The notes beneath the pieces were generated by a model. The model did not search any database and was not told the origin of the DNA. It worked only from the letters and a program-made list of their open reading frames with translations. Positions 18,640 through 28,090 of a DNA stretch of 64,000 bases are shown one piece after another. The position numbers were made by a program, and so were the translations under genes. Position 1 is the first letter of the stretch. Each line of letters starts with the position of its first letter. The DNA comes from an uncultured SAR116 cluster alpha proteobacterium (GTDB taxonomy: Bacteria > Pseudomonadota > Alphaproteobacteria > Puniceispirillales > Marisalimonadaceae), in assembly GCA_902593735.1 (NCBI GenBank), contig CACJJL010000010.1, positions 1 to 64,000 of the forward strand, in the 5' to 3' direction.

Positions 18640-20167
18640 ATAGATTTATGTCCTTGAAAGTTAATTCATATATTTTATTTACAATAATTAGTACAAAAAT
18701 TAAAATAATAAAAATATATTCTCCAAAAATTTTATATAATGTGTGATCTAAGGCTGAAACCAGTTTAACATTTTTAACTCCTCTTTGGTTAAGAGGAATC
18801 TTATCTAGCACCTCTCCATATGGTGAAATAAAAACAGAAATACCAGTATTTGCAACTCTTACTAAAGGTAGACCAAATTCTACAGCTTTAATTTTTGCAA
18901 GAGCCAAATGTTGATAAGGTCCACTAGTTTCTCCAAACCAGGCGTCATTAGTTATATTGATCAATAAGTTTGTATTACTTGATATTTTACCCTTAATAAG
19001 ATCAGAAAATAGTATTTCATAACATATTAAAGTAATAACATCACCAACACCGTCGATGTAAATTGTAGGTTTATTTTTCCCAGCTGAAAAATCCTTTACA
19101 GGTAAAAAATTAGAAATAAAGCTTAATTGTTTACGAAATGGAATATATTCTCCAAAAGGCACTAATCTTATTTTGTCATATTTATGGATAATATTTCCTT
19201 TATAATTCAAAAAAGCTAATGAATTATAAAGACTATTACCATCAGTTCTTAGTAAACCAAGTATTAAAATTGTATTTGAATTTTTTATAACTTTTTGGCT
19301 AATTGTGGACAATAATTTTTTATCACTAGGAATTGCACCTTCAAAACTAGTTTCAGGCCAAATAATTATTCTTTTTGTAAAATTTTTATTATTGAAACTT
19401 TCACTAGACAACTTGATAAGATTTTTTAAATGTTGTTCTCTTCTCTGCAAATTCCATTTATATTTCTGCTCAATATTTGGTTGAACAAGTGTAATATGTT
19501 GATAAGTAGGTTTTAATAAGCTTTTATTGTGAAATCTCAAGAATCCGAAAATAAATATCAAGAATATTGGAGTAAACAAAATTAAAAAAAGAAAATATTT
19601 ACCCTTAAAATTTGATAATAATATGAAAGGCAACACACTAAATATCAAAACAATTAAATTAGTTGAAAAACTTCCAATGAAAGAAAATATTTGAATAAAA
19701 TATTCATTAGAGGAAAATATTATTGAAGGCATTAACCATGGAAATCCAGTAAATAAATAAGCTCTTAAATATTCAAAAAGAGATAAAAAAACTATTATAT
19801 AGATAATGGAAAATCTATTTTTTTTGTTAATTAACTTACCAAAAACAAAAGCAAGCCCCCATAAAATTGCAAGCAAACTTGGCAAAATAATTATAGCAAA
19901 TGGCATTAAATAAGTATGATAGGTATCCGCAACAATAAAAGCAGAACTAATCCAATATAGACCAAATGAAAACCAGCCAAATCCTAATGACCAGGCTGCT
20001 ATAAAAGTCTTTCTCAGAGAAGATATAAAACTAATCGAGTAAATACCAAAACCAAGACAAAAAATAAACGGCAAAAATGAATAAGGAGGAGTTGACAAAA
20101 TACTAAGAGCACCAGCCAAAAAAATAATAATGTAATGTAATAATGAGGGAGTATTAAACTTGTGCAT
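18629..20167 (-). CDS. lnt: Apolipoprotein N-acyltransferase Lnt
   Basis: Inner-membrane enzyme that adds the third acyl chain to the N-terminal cysteine of lipoproteins. The N-terminal ~210 residues form several transmembrane helices, followed by a periplasmic nitrilase-fold domain with the Glu-Lys-Cys triad: Glu272 ([11 protein letters not shown]), Lys332 ([16 protein letters not shown]) and Cys382 ([10 protein letters not shown]). A final transmembrane helix closes the protein. Length 512 is typical. It follows corC by 7 bp, a very conserved neighbour. At least three lipoproteins in this window are potential substrates. Confidence 0.96.
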   Translation of the reverse strand: MHKFNTPSLLHYIIIFLAGALSILSTPPYSFLPFIFCLGFGIYSISFISSLRKTFIAAWSLGFGWFSFGLYWISSAFIVADTYHTYLMPFAIIILPSLLAILWGLAFVFGKLINKKNRFSIIYIIVFLSLFEYLRAYLFTGFPWLMPSIIFSSNEYFIQIFSFIGSFSTNLIVLIFSVLPFILLSNFKGKYFLFLILFTPIFLIFIFGFLRFHNKSLLKPTYQHITLVQPNIEQKYKWNLQRREQHLKNLIKLSSESFNNKNFTKRIIIWPETSFEGAIPSDKKLLSTISQKVIKNSNTILILGLLRTDGNSLYNSLAFLNYKGNIIHKYDKIRLVPFGEYIPFRKQLSFISNFLPVKDFSAGKNKPTIYIDGVGDVITLICYEILFSDLIKGKISSNTNLLINITNDAWFGETSGPYQHLALAKIKAVEFGLPLVRVANTGISVFISPYGEVLDKIPLNQRGVKNVKLVSALDHTLYKIFGEYIFIILIFVLIIVNKIYELTFKDINLYEK

Positions 20168-20174
20168 TTCTTTA

Positions 20175-21044
20175 TTACAATTTTAGCTTATTTTTTGAAG
20201 AGATATTTTTAAGACCTCTAATTTTCACTAAAATTACTTTTCTAGGATCTGCCTCTAATATCTCAAACTTTAATCCAGAGGGATAATATCTAATTACTTC
20301 TCCTTTAACAGGAACTCTACCTGCTATGCTAATTATAAATCCTCCAAGCGTTTCAATTTCATCATTCAAATCTTCTTTTTTTATAGACGAAATAAAACCA
20401 TCTAATAAGTTAATCATTATTCTAGCTTCAACTATTATTGACCCATCTTCCATTTTTTCTAACCTACACTCTGTCGATAAGTCATGTTCGTCTTCAATTT
20501 CTCCAACAAGTTCTTCAACTAAATCTTCAATCGTAACTAATCCGTCAATACCACCATATTCATCAACCACTAGAGCAAGATGACGTCTTTTTACTCTCAT
20601 CTCATAAAGTAGATCTAACAAACTAATAGAGGGTGAAACAAAAATTGGTTTTTTTATTAATGCTTTAATTTCTTGTTTTTCCTTTAAAAACAAGTTTGCT
20701 AAAACGTCTTTTATATGAAGAATGCCTATTATATCGTCTAAACTTTCATTTCTAACAGGTACTCTACTATGATTGGTTTTTATTAATTGTTTTACTATTT
20801 CATCAAAATCGTCTGTCATTGCTACCGAAATTATGTCAATTCTTGGAACCATTACATCAGAAGCTGTAATACCTCTCAAACCAGCAAGGTTTTTTAGTAA
20901 TTCATTTTCATGACTTAAAGCTTTACCATTAGAATCATCTGCATTTATTCTTCTCGCAACAAATTGCTCTAGCTCCCTGTCAAGATTTGTATTTTTTTTA
21001 TTATGATTTGCTTTTTTTAAAAAACTTGGAAGATTGATTTTCAT
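20175..21044 (-). CDS. corC: CorC/TlyC-type CBS-domain protein
   Basis: Cytosolic member of the CorC/HlyC family: a CBS pair (SDVMVPRIDIISVAM, about 60-180, with VDEYGGIDGLVTIEDLVEELVG) and a C-terminal CorC_HlyC domain (ETLGGFIISIAGRVPVKGEVI). Linked in enterics to magnesium/cobalt efflux and called TlyC in rickettsiae, though its activity is poorly defined. Length 289. It lacks the DUF21 membrane domain, as normal for this branch. Sits between ybeY and lnt as in most proteobacteria. Confidence 0.9.
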   Translation of the reverse strand: MKINLPSFLKKANHNKKNTNLDRELEQFVARRINADDSNGKALSHENELLKNLAGLRGITASDVMVPRIDIISVAMTDDFDEIVKQLIKTNHSRVPVRNESLDDIIGILHIKDVLANLFLKEKQEIKALIKKPIFVSPSISLLDLLYEMRVKRRHLALVVDEYGGIDGLVTIEDLVEELVGEIEDEHDLSTECRLEKMEDGSIIVEARIMINLLDGFISSIKKEDLNDEIETLGGFIISIAGRVPVKGEVIRYYPSGLKFEILEADPRKVILVKIRGLKNISSKNKLKL

Positions 21045-21081
21045 CTTTAAAATATACCATTTTCTGTTTTTTCTTCACTTA

Positions 21082-21591
21082 TTAATATGGATTATCTACT
21101 TGCAATTTTCTTAATATTTTAATCTCAATATTTTCCATTTTTTTTGCCTCTTCTTCTGTTTCATGGTCATAACCTAAAAGATGCAATACTCCATGAATAA
21201 ATAAATGGATTAAGTGATTATTAATATTTTTATTATCTCTTGTTGCTTCTTTATAAATAGTTTCAAGTGACAATATTATATCACCCAAAAAGAATTCATT
21301 TTTACTGTTTGAACTGTTTGGGAATGATAACACGTTGGTTGAGGCATTTATTTTTCTATAGTAATTATTAAGTTCAATCATTTTCTTATCTCCTGAAAAA
21401 AAAAGTGAAATTAAATATTTGGTATTTAAAGTATTCAAATCTGATTTTAAATAAATTTCATCAAGAGTTTTAGTTAAATTTTTTTGGAAATTAGTTATGA
21501 TATTTTTGTTCCACAAAGAAAAATCAATAGTCGCTTCTACAATAAAATTTTTATTTTTCCATATTCGGTAATCTTGTTCAGCCACGTTCAT
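21082..21591 (-). CDS. ybeY: Endoribonuclease YbeY
   Basis: Metal-dependent RNase involved in 16S rRNA 3'-end maturation and ribosome quality control. The three zinc-binding histidines of H-x3-H-x5-H are seen in FIHGVLHLLGYDH (His133, His137, His143). STNVLSFP upstream is the family's second block. Length 169 is normal. It follows phoH by 18 bp, the standard phoH-ybeY pair. Confidence 0.95.
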   Translation of the reverse strand: MNVAEQDYRIWKNKNFIVEATIDFSLWNKNIITNFQKNLTKTLDEIYLKSDLNTLNTKYLISLFFSGDKKMIELNNYYRKINASTNVLSFPNSSNSKNEFFLGDIILSLETIYKEATRDNKNINNHLIHLFIHGVLHLLGYDHETEEEAKKMENIEIKILRKLQVDNPY

Positions 21592-21609
21592 GAATGCTTT
21601 TTTAAATGT

Positions 21610-22644
21610 TTATTTGTTAGTGAAGTTATCATATGCTTTTATAATTTTAGCAACGATTGGATGCCTTATTACATCATTTGCTTCTAAATATATTATCTCA
21701 ATATCTTTAATTTTACTAAGTATTTTTTTTGATTCATTTAATCCAGAAATTTGACCTTTTGGCAAATCAACTTGAGTTAAATCACCATTAACTACCATTC
21801 TAGACCCCTCACCAATTCGTGTTAAGACCATTTTCATTTGAATTGATGTAGTGTTTTGCGCTTCATCTACTATAACGAAAGAGTTTGTAAACGTTCTTCC
21901 TCTCATAAATGCCAAAGGGGCAATTTCGATTTCACCTGATTGAATTTTTTTTTCGACCCTATCCACTGGCATCATTTCATATAAAGCATCATAGATAGGT
22001 CTAAGATAGGGATCTATTTTTTCTTTCATGTCACCCGGCAAAAAACCAAGCCTTTCTCCCGCCTCAACAGCTGGTCTTGTTAAAATAATCTTTTCAACAA
22101 TTCCTTTTTTCAACATATGAATACCCTTTGCAACAGCTAGGTAGGATTTTCCAGTTCCAGCAGGCCCAAGACCAAAAACTAGTTCAAAATTATTTAAGGC
22201 TTCAAAATATTTTTTTTGACCAACACTCTTTGGAATAATAGTTTTTTTCCAAGTTTCAAATCTTAAATCTTCATTTTTATCAATTATTCTATTTGATTTT
22301 GGATAAGAAGAAGTGCCCTGCAACATCCTGAACTCAGTTTCAAAATTTGAAAAATTAAACTCAGAAATATCTAATTTTTTAAGAGATAGTTTATTATAAA
22401 CGGCAGAAATAATTAACTTGGCTTTGTTTACATTTTCTGAATTTCCTGAAATATTAAATTGATTACCAAATAAGTTTATGTTTACGTTTATCAACTTTTC
22501 TAGTTTTACAAGATTAATACTGTGATGACCAACTAAAATTGCTATTAACGAATTGCTAGGAAGTTCAAGTGAAATTTCTTCTTTTTTTATATTATAAGTC
22601 AATACATCTAAGCCTTCAATCTTAACATTAAAAATCAAGTACAA
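21610..22644 (-). CDS. phoH: PhoH-like ATPase
   Basis: Predicted RNA-associated P-loop ATPase of the PhoH/PhoL family, usually linked with YbeY. Walker A GLGPAGTGKS (about 158-167) and Walker B FVIVDEAQNTT are both intact, with the conserved GERLGFLPGD and RGRTF blocks between. The given start is TTG 22644, inside the miaB end (17-bp overlap); another TTG at 22602 would start the protein at a more usual place (TYNIKKEEISLEL), so the first ~14 residues are uncertain. No ATG is available. Confidence 0.92.
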   Translation of the reverse strand: MYLIFNVKIEGLDVLTYNIKKEEISLELPSNSLIAILVGHHSINLVKLEKLINVNINLFGNQFNISGNSENVNKAKLIISAVYNKLSLKKLDISEFNFSNFETEFRMLQGTSSYPKSNRIIDKNEDLRFETWKKTIIPKSVGQKKYFEALNNFELVFGLGPAGTGKSYLAVAKGIHMLKKGIVEKIILTRPAVEAGERLGFLPGDMKEKIDPYLRPIYDALYEMMPVDRVEKKIQSGEIEIAPLAFMRGRTFTNSFVIVDEAQNTTSIQMKMVLTRIGEGSRMVVNGDLTQVDLPKGQISGLNESKKILSKIKDIEIIYLEANDVIRHPIVAKIIKAYDNFTNK

Positions 22645-23977
22645 TATTACCTGTTAAACTATTTTGAAAAGCTTCAGTAATATTTAAATCTATAAATGAT
22701 CCTATCAATTTTTCATTTTTAGAGCTAAAATAAACAGACTGATTGAAAGGTGATCTTCCAATATATTGATGTTTTTTCTTTCCTTTTTTAAGAACTAATA
22801 TTTTCATGGTAGAATTAATAGTCTTTTCGTTAAAAGATAATTGTTGAGATCTTAGTAGTTCTTGAACTTCATGCAATCTAGAATTCTTTATATCCTCGTT
22901 TAAATGATCAAGAAAAATACTTCCTGGTGTTCCAGGCCTTTTAGAGTACTTGAATGAGTAAGCTTGTGAATAATTTACCTTTTTAATTAAACTTAATGTT
23001 GACATATGATCTTTCTCTGTTTCTCCTGGAAACCCAACAATAAAATCCCCTGATATTGCAATATTGGGATTATAATCTCTAACTTTTTCTATAATTGTTA
23101 AATATTCTTTAACAGAATGTTTTCTATTCATCATTTTGAGAATTTTATCTGAACCAGATTGGACAGGTAAATGAAGATAAGGCATTAATTTTTTATTATC
23201 TCTATGAGATTTAATTAACTCAATATCCATGTCAAGTGGATGAGAGGTAGTATATCTGATAAACTTAAGCTCGTTGATTTTAGCTAGCTCATCAATTAAT
23301 CTCCCTAATCCCCAATTTTTATCATCTAAACCTTTAGAATTCCAAGCATTTACATTTTGACCTAATAGGGTAATTTCTTTAACACCAATATCTATTAATT
23401 TTTTTGCTTCATCCATAATAGACATTAAAGGTCTCGAATATTCAGCTCCTCTTGTATAAGGAACAACACAAAAGGTGCAAAATTTATCACATCCTTCTTG
23501 AATTGTTAAAAATGCAGAAGGCCCTCTTTCTTCAATTTTAGCATTTAATTGGTCAAATTTTGGAATAGTAGGGAAATCAATATTAATGTTTTTATTTTTA
23601 TTAACTGGATCAACTTTAGCAATTAGTTCAGGGAGATTTTGATATGATTGAGGTCCAACAATTATATCAACCCATGGAGAACGCTTTATAATTTCTTTAC
23701 CTTGAGCTTGAGCAATACAACCAGCAACAGCTACAATTGATCTTTTCCCGGTTTTAACTTTTCTGATATTAATTTTTTCTCTTATACGCCCTAACTCAGA
23801 ATATGTTTTCTCAACTGCTTTTTCTCGTATATGGCATGTATTCAAAACTATTAGGTCAGCATCATCTTCATTGTCATCTAATTGATAACCATGAGGTTTT
23901 AATAAATCTGTCATTCTCTCAGAGTCATAAAAGTTCATTTGACATCCGTGAGTTCTAATAAATAGCTTTTTCATCAA
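22628..23977 (-). CDS. miaB: tRNA-2-methylthio-N6-dimethylallyladenosine synthase MiaB
   Basis: Radical-SAM methylthiotransferase modifying A37 of tRNAs. Three domains: N-terminal UPF0004 with three Fe-S cysteines (THGCQMN, LNTCHIREKA, VAGCIAQAQG), the radical SAM core with CxxxCxxC in GCDKFCTFCVVPYTRG, and a C-terminal TRAM domain (IGRSPFNQSVYF). Length 449 is typical. It starts with two ATGs; either may be used. It precedes phoH with a 17-bp overlap. Confidence 0.96.
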   Translation of the reverse strand: MMKKLFIRTHGCQMNFYDSERMTDLLKPHGYQLDDNEDDADLIVLNTCHIREKAVEKTYSELGRIREKINIRKVKTGKRSIVAVAGCIAQAQGKEIIKRSPWVDIIVGPQSYQNLPELIAKVDPVNKNKNINIDFPTIPKFDQLNAKIEERGPSAFLTIQEGCDKFCTFCVVPYTRGAEYSRPLMSIMDEAKKLIDIGVKEITLLGQNVNAWNSKGLDDKNWGLGRLIDELAKINELKFIRYTTSHPLDMDIELIKSHRDNKKLMPYLHLPVQSGSDKILKMMNRKHSVKEYLTIIEKVRDYNPNIAISGDFIVGFPGETEKDHMSTLSLIKKVNYSQAYSFKYSKRPGTPGSIFLDHLNEDIKNSRLHEVQELLRSQQLSFNEKTINSTMKILVLKKGKKKHQYIGRSPFNQSVYFSSKNEKLIGSFIDLNITEAFQNSLTGNIVLDF

Positions 23978-24019
23978 GGCTTCATCACATATTAATGATA
24001 CTTACTGCCAGTTATAAAT

Positions 24020-24844
24020 TTATTTTGCAAGTTTTTTTGATAAAGCACTAGAATAAACTTTTCTTATTTTATTTTCTAAATGAATACTTAGATCTTTTCT
24101 ATGTTTAAAATTTTGGGCATTTATTGGTTTTAAATGAATAAGTTTAACTTTAATAGACTTTAATTTAATTAATTTATATAAATGTGGCTTAAGATCCATG
24201 TCTCCGTACCAAGCTATCATAGGCCTCAACCATCTGTTAATAGGGATGCCATTTAAATCTGAATAAACAATAACAATTGGTTGAATTGTAAAATTTTGGT
24301 TTTCTACTGAAGAAAAGGAACTTGATTTAAATTCTAAAACTCTATTCCCATCAGAAGTAGTTCCTTCAGGAAAAATAAAAACCTTCTCACCAGAAGATAA
24401 AACATCTAATATTTTATTTTTTTGGTTAATACTTTCTGTTTTATTCCTTCTGATGAAAATTGATCTACCTTTCTTAGCCAAAAAACCAAATAATGGCCAG
24501 CTTTTTACTTCAGATTTTGCTACAAATCTCAATGGATATTTAGATCCCAATATGGGAATATCTAGATAGGATAAATGATTGCTTATAAATAAATTTCTTT
24601 TATTTAATTTGTCTGTTTCACCTATTGTTTCAACTTCTAGTGACAAAAGCCACAATAACATTTTATGAAATAATACTGGCAGCCATTTTTCGATTGGAGG
24701 TATTATTTTACCAAATAATAAAGAGCAAGCGATTAATATAGAAGCAACAACTATAAAAAGTATAAGTTTTGAATAGAAAATTATATTATCTATTAATGAT
24801 GAATTATAAATAGGACTTAAATAAAAATTTTCTTTAACTATCAT
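24020..24844 (-). CDS. olsA: Lysophospholipid/lyso-ornithine-lipid acyltransferase (PlsC family)
   Basis: Membrane acyltransferase with the PlsC motifs NHLSYLDI (H90-x4-D95) and FPEGTTSDG. An N-terminal hydrophobic helix (about 24-45) anchors it. It could be 1-acylglycerol-3-phosphate acyltransferase or OlsA, which O-acylates lyso-ornithine lipid. The OlsB-like gene immediately upstream favours OlsA, but many alphaproteobacteria have a PlsC gene here before miaB. Some OlsA enzymes do both jobs. Length 274. Confidence 0.75.
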   Translation of the reverse strand: MIVKENFYLSPIYNSSLIDNIIFYSKLILFIVVASILIACSLLFGKIIPPIEKWLPVLFHKMLLWLLSLEVETIGETDKLNKRNLFISNHLSYLDIPILGSKYPLRFVAKSEVKSWPLFGFLAKKGRSIFIRRNKTESINQKNKILDVLSSGEKVFIFPEGTTSDGNRVLEFKSSSFSSVENQNFTIQPIVIVYSDLNGIPINRWLRPMIAWYGDMDLKPHLYKLIKLKSIKVKLIHLKPINAQNFKHRKDLSIHLENKIRKVYSSALSKKLAK

Positions 24845-24855
24845 ATTTGACTTAA

Positions 24856-25746
24856 TTAATTTAAATATTTCTTCTTATATTTTTCATCTATATTATTCGT
24901 ATTCACAATTACACACAGATCTATTGTATTGAATTTACTATCGACAAAACAATCATAACTGACCCTTCCACCAATTCTAAGATATCCTTTTATAAGTGGT
25001 GGCAATTTTACAAAAGTTCTTAAATTATTAGTGTTTGAATTAAATTCAGTGCAAGCAGGATATATTTTTGGGTTCAAGCTTTTAACTGAAAATTCATCTG
25101 GTAAAGAAAAATTTTTTCTTAAGTAAGACAATTCATTAGTGTATTTCAGTACATCAGTCCCGTTAAAACTTGCGCATCCTAATAAGATTTTTATATCATA
25201 TAATTTTACATACTTAGCAATTGCTTTCCAAAGAAGGTTCATTATGGTTCCATTTCTATAATCTTGATGAACACATGACCTTCCTAATTCAAGTATTTGA
25301 TTATGTTTATAAGAATTTAATATCTGAGATAAATCAAATTCTGAAGAAGTATAAAACCCACCGAAATTAGATGCTATGTCACCTCGAACAAGCCTATAAG
25401 TTCCTACAATTTTATTTTTTATTTTTTTTCTATTTTTGTCTATTACAATCAGATGATCAGCATATTTGTCGACTTTGTCATAATCTAATCTTAAAATTTT
25501 TTTTGATAGTGTTGGTAAAGCTTTTTTTTCTTTGTAAAAAACTGAGTACCTAAGAGCTTGAGCTTTTTTTAATTCTGATTTTTTCTCAGCAATCTTAATA
25601 ACAAAATTATCGACTTCAATTTTAGAAAAATTTTTTCTTGTTTTTAAAGGTTCTGTAGAATAAATTTTTCTATTAAAGATTGAGCTCAATTTTCTTACTT
25701 TAAAATCTCTTTTTTCAATATTATTTTTTATTTTAGTGATTAACAT
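24856..25746 (-). CDS. olsB: OlsB-like ornithine-acyl-ACP N-acyltransferase (GNAT-like)
   Basis: Likely transfers a 3-hydroxyacyl chain from ACP to the alpha-amino group of ornithine, first step of ornithine lipid synthesis. Family features: KKAQALRYSVFYKE, DHLIVID, IVGTYRLVRGDIA, the core ILELGRSCVHQDYRNGTIMNLLW and LLGCASFNGTDV. Older annotation calls this family 'hemolysin-like'. Length 296 agrees with OlsB. It lies 11 bp before the acyltransferase, giving an olsB-olsA pair. The N-terminal ~45 residues are Lys-rich and poorly conserved. Confidence 0.78.
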   Translation of the reverse strand: MLITKIKNNIEKRDFKVRKLSSIFNRKIYSTEPLKTRKNFSKIEVDNFVIKIAEKKSELKKAQALRYSVFYKEKKALPTLSKKILRLDYDKVDKYADHLIVIDKNRKKIKNKIVGTYRLVRGDIASNFGGFYTSSEFDLSQILNSYKHNQILELGRSCVHQDYRNGTIMNLLWKAIAKYVKLYDIKILLGCASFNGTDVLKYTNELSYLRKNFSLPDEFSVKSLNPKIYPACTEFNSNTNNLRTFVKLPPLIKGYLRIGGRVSYDCFVDSKFNTIDLCVIVNTNNIDEKYKKKYLN

Positions 25747-25802
25747 TAAACACCTACTGGAAATTTATTGTGATAAAATAAATTTTAAGTATTTCATTTT
25801 TA

Positions 25803-26234
25803 TTAAATCTCAAATAATAATCTTAATGCATCTATCTTTTGCTTATTTACTTTATAATAGGCTTTTCTTATTCCAATTTTTTTAAAGCCATTTTTTAAAT
25901 AAAAGTTTATTGCTTGTGTGTTTTCCATAGACGCTTCAAGAAAAATTTTTTTTATATCTTTAAGTTTTTTTATTTCATTGATTATTAAGGATCCATAATT
26001 CTTCTTTTGGCATGATTTTATGATACCAATTTTAATAATTTCAATTTCATCTTTTACGTGATAGAAAATTACAAATCCAACAATTTTTTGAGTTGAAATT
26101 TTCCATATTTTAATTGTGTCTTCTTTAAAATAATTTTCAAAATCTTTTTTAGATGCAGGATAGTCAAAAATAACCTTGTCAATTTTAATTAATGTTAATA
26201 AATCACCTTTTTGTACTGGGCTTATATTAATCAT
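25803..26234 (-). CDS. rimI: Ribosomal-protein-alanine acetyltransferase RimI
   Basis: GNAT acetyltransferase of the RimI type (S18 N-terminal acetylation in E. coli). Seen: SCQKKNYGSLIINEIKK, a degraded form of the acetyl-CoA loop (usual RxxGxG), then FLEASMENTQAINFYLKNGFKKIG and a RKAYY-like segment. Length 143 is normal. It starts 2 bp after tsaB, the usual tsaB-rimI pair. Assignment rests on this context as much as on the divergent sequence. Confidence 0.83.
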   Translation of the reverse strand: MINISPVQKGDLLTLIKIDKVIFDYPASKKDFENYFKEDTIKIWKISTQKIVGFVIFYHVKDEIEIIKIGIIKSCQKKNYGSLIINEIKKLKDIKKIFLEASMENTQAINFYLKNGFKKIGIRKAYYKVNKQKIDALRLLFEI

Positions 26235-26236
26235 TT

Positions 26237-26953
26237 TTAGTTAATTTGTACAGATCGAGCATAAATAGGTTTAAATTTGTCAAATGCGTAGGTGGTTTTA
26301 TTGATATTTATTTTATTTGATATCAAACGAGAAGCAAGTTTTCCAACTCCCAAAGAATCAGGTTGTTGTGTTGAGTTTATAGAAACTTTCAAATTTTCTA
26401 TAATATTTTTTGCTATATTAGATTGATGACCAACAAATAAAACTTCCTTTAATGCTAAATTGTTAACCTTAAAATAATTATTTAATTTTTCAATTTTTAA
26501 TGTATCAATATCGTTAATAGCAGCAATTGGTAATAATTTGTTTTTAGTATAATTAATTTTAAATAACTGCAAAAAAAGATCATCTTTTTTGCTATCAATA
26601 GAGCTGATTACATATTTAACTTTTAAAATTTTGGCCTCTTGAAGTGCAGACATTGCTAAACCAGCCAATGAGTTAATGCCTATACTTTTAATATGACTTT
26701 TAGATACAGTTATACCTAAAGCAGTTGAAATTATAGCGCGGATTCCTGTAAAACCACCTGGTCCACAACCAACTGCCAAAAAGGAAATATCGTCAAAAGA
26801 TATAAAGTTATCTTTTAAAAACATTTTAACTGTTGGCACAATAATTTCAGACAATTCATTATTAAAAGGTATAGATATATGACTTATTATACTTTCTTTA
26901 TTCAATAAAGTAAGTGATAAATCTGATGCACTTGTTTCTATAGAAATAATCAT
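26237..26953 (-). CDS. tsaB: tRNA threonylcarbamoyladenosine biosynthesis protein TsaB
   Basis: Partner of TsaD in forming t6A37 on ANN-decoding tRNAs. It shows the ASKHA start MIISIETSASDLSLTLL and the family core LAVGCGPGGFTGIRAIISTALGI. Length 238 is usual. The C-terminal part is divergent but ends in the typical KPIYAR. It is first in the long minus-strand unit that runs through rimI, olsBA, miaB and on to trmB; its upstream 104 bp are shared with a divergent deacetylase. Confidence 0.92.
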   Translation of the reverse strand: MIISIETSASDLSLTLLNKESIISHISIPFNNELSEIIVPTVKMFLKDNFISFDDISFLAVGCGPGGFTGIRAIISTALGITVSKSHIKSIGINSLAGLAMSALQEAKILKVKYVISSIDSKKDDLFLQLFKINYTKNKLLPIAAINDIDTLKIEKLNNYFKVNNLALKEVLFVGHQSNIAKNIIENLKVSINSTQQPDSLGVGKLASRLISNKININKTTYAFDKFKPIYARSVQIN

Positions 26954-27057
26954 AAGTATCTTTATTCAACAAAAAGAAAAAGGTAGTAATATTTATGTTA
27001 ATTATATAATAAAGTTATTAGTTATAAAATTAAATTTTTTGATTTTTGAGGATTTAA

Positions 27058-28083
27058 ATGAATTTATTACTCGGCTTTTTATTTTTTATTATACCTTCAA
27101 TTTCATACTCTCAAACAAATGAAAATAAGAATATTTCAAAAGTCAATTATGCTTCTTTTATTATGTATCATAGATTTGGAGATAGTAGATATCCATCAAC
27201 AAATATCAAAAAAGAACAATTTGAAAAACACATTGATGAATTATTAAAACCTAAATATAAAGTAATAGATATTGAAAGGGCTCTTCTTGCAATAAATAAT
27301 ATTCAACCAGTAGATGATAGATCTGTAGTCATTACAATTGATGATGCATATTCTTCAGTATTTAGATATGCATGGCCAATATTTAAAAAACACAATCTGC
27401 CTTTTACTTTATTTGTATCTACAGATGTAATCGATAATAAAACACCTGGTTATATGAATTGGGAACAAATTAGAATTCTAAGGGATCATGGGGTTACTAT
27501 CGGTAGTCAAACCAAATCACACCCACATATGTTTAAACTAAATAAAGAAGAAATAATAGAAGAACTATCAATTTCTAATAAAAGGTTTATTGATGAAATT
27601 GGAAGTGCACCAAAAATTTTTGCTTACCCGTACGGAGAGTACAATTTGGAAGTTTTAAAACAGGTTAAGCTAAATGGATTTATAGCAGCATTTGGTCAAC
27701 ATTCAGGAGTAGCCCATAAAAGTTTAGGAATGTATGAACTGCCAAGGTTTGCAATGAACGAAAAATATGGTGATATGGGTAGATTTTTACTAGCTGTAAA
27801 TGCATTACCTATGCCAATTTCTGATCTATCACCAAGAAATCCTGTTCTTGAAAAAAACCCACCTAACTACGGTTTTACTCTATCTGAAAAAATAAAACCT
27901 AAAAATGCAGTCAGATGTTTTGCAAATAATGGTTTGAAATCTGAAACCAAAAGATTGGGTAAATACAGAATTGAAATAAGATTGAGTGGTCCTTTTTTGA
28001 AGGGGAGAGGAAGAATTAATTGCACTATGTCAGGAGGTAAAAACAGATGGAGATGGCTCGGTAGACAATTCATAATTAAATAA
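27058..28083 (+). CDS. Exported polysaccharide deacetylase family protein
   Basis: Predicted periplasmic NodB-fold (CE4) deacetylase. Signal peptide about 1-18. Motif 1 is TIDDAY with Asp95/Asp96 instead of TFDDG; motif 2 is SQTKSHPHMF with His155 and His157; FAYPYGEYN supplies the R/P-rich motif 3 region. Substrate unknown; peptidoglycan or exopolysaccharide is possible. The last ~75 residues form an extra region with two Cys and the end INCTMSGGKNRWRWLGRQF, seemingly typical of an alphaproteobacterial subfamily. Start supported by GAGG at 27048-27051. Divergent from tsaB, convergent with the glucosaminidase. Confidence 0.85.
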   Translation: MNLLLGFLFFIIPSISYSQTNENKNISKVNYASFIMYHRFGDSRYPSTNIKKEQFEKHIDELLKPKYKVIDIERALLAINNIQPVDDRSVVITIDDAYSSVFRYAWPIFKKHNLPFTLFVSTDVIDNKTPGYMNWEQIRILRDHGVTIGSQTKSHPHMFKLNKEEIIEELSISNKRFIDEIGSAPKIFAYPYGEYNLEVLKQVKLNGFIAAFGQHSGVAHKSLGMYELPRFAMNEKYGDMGRFLLAVNALPMPISDLSPRNPVLEKNPPNYGFTLSEKIKPKNAVRCFANNGLKSETKRLGKYRIEIRLSGPFLKGRGRINCTMSGGKNRWRWLGRQFIIK

Positions 28084-28090
28084 TAATGTT

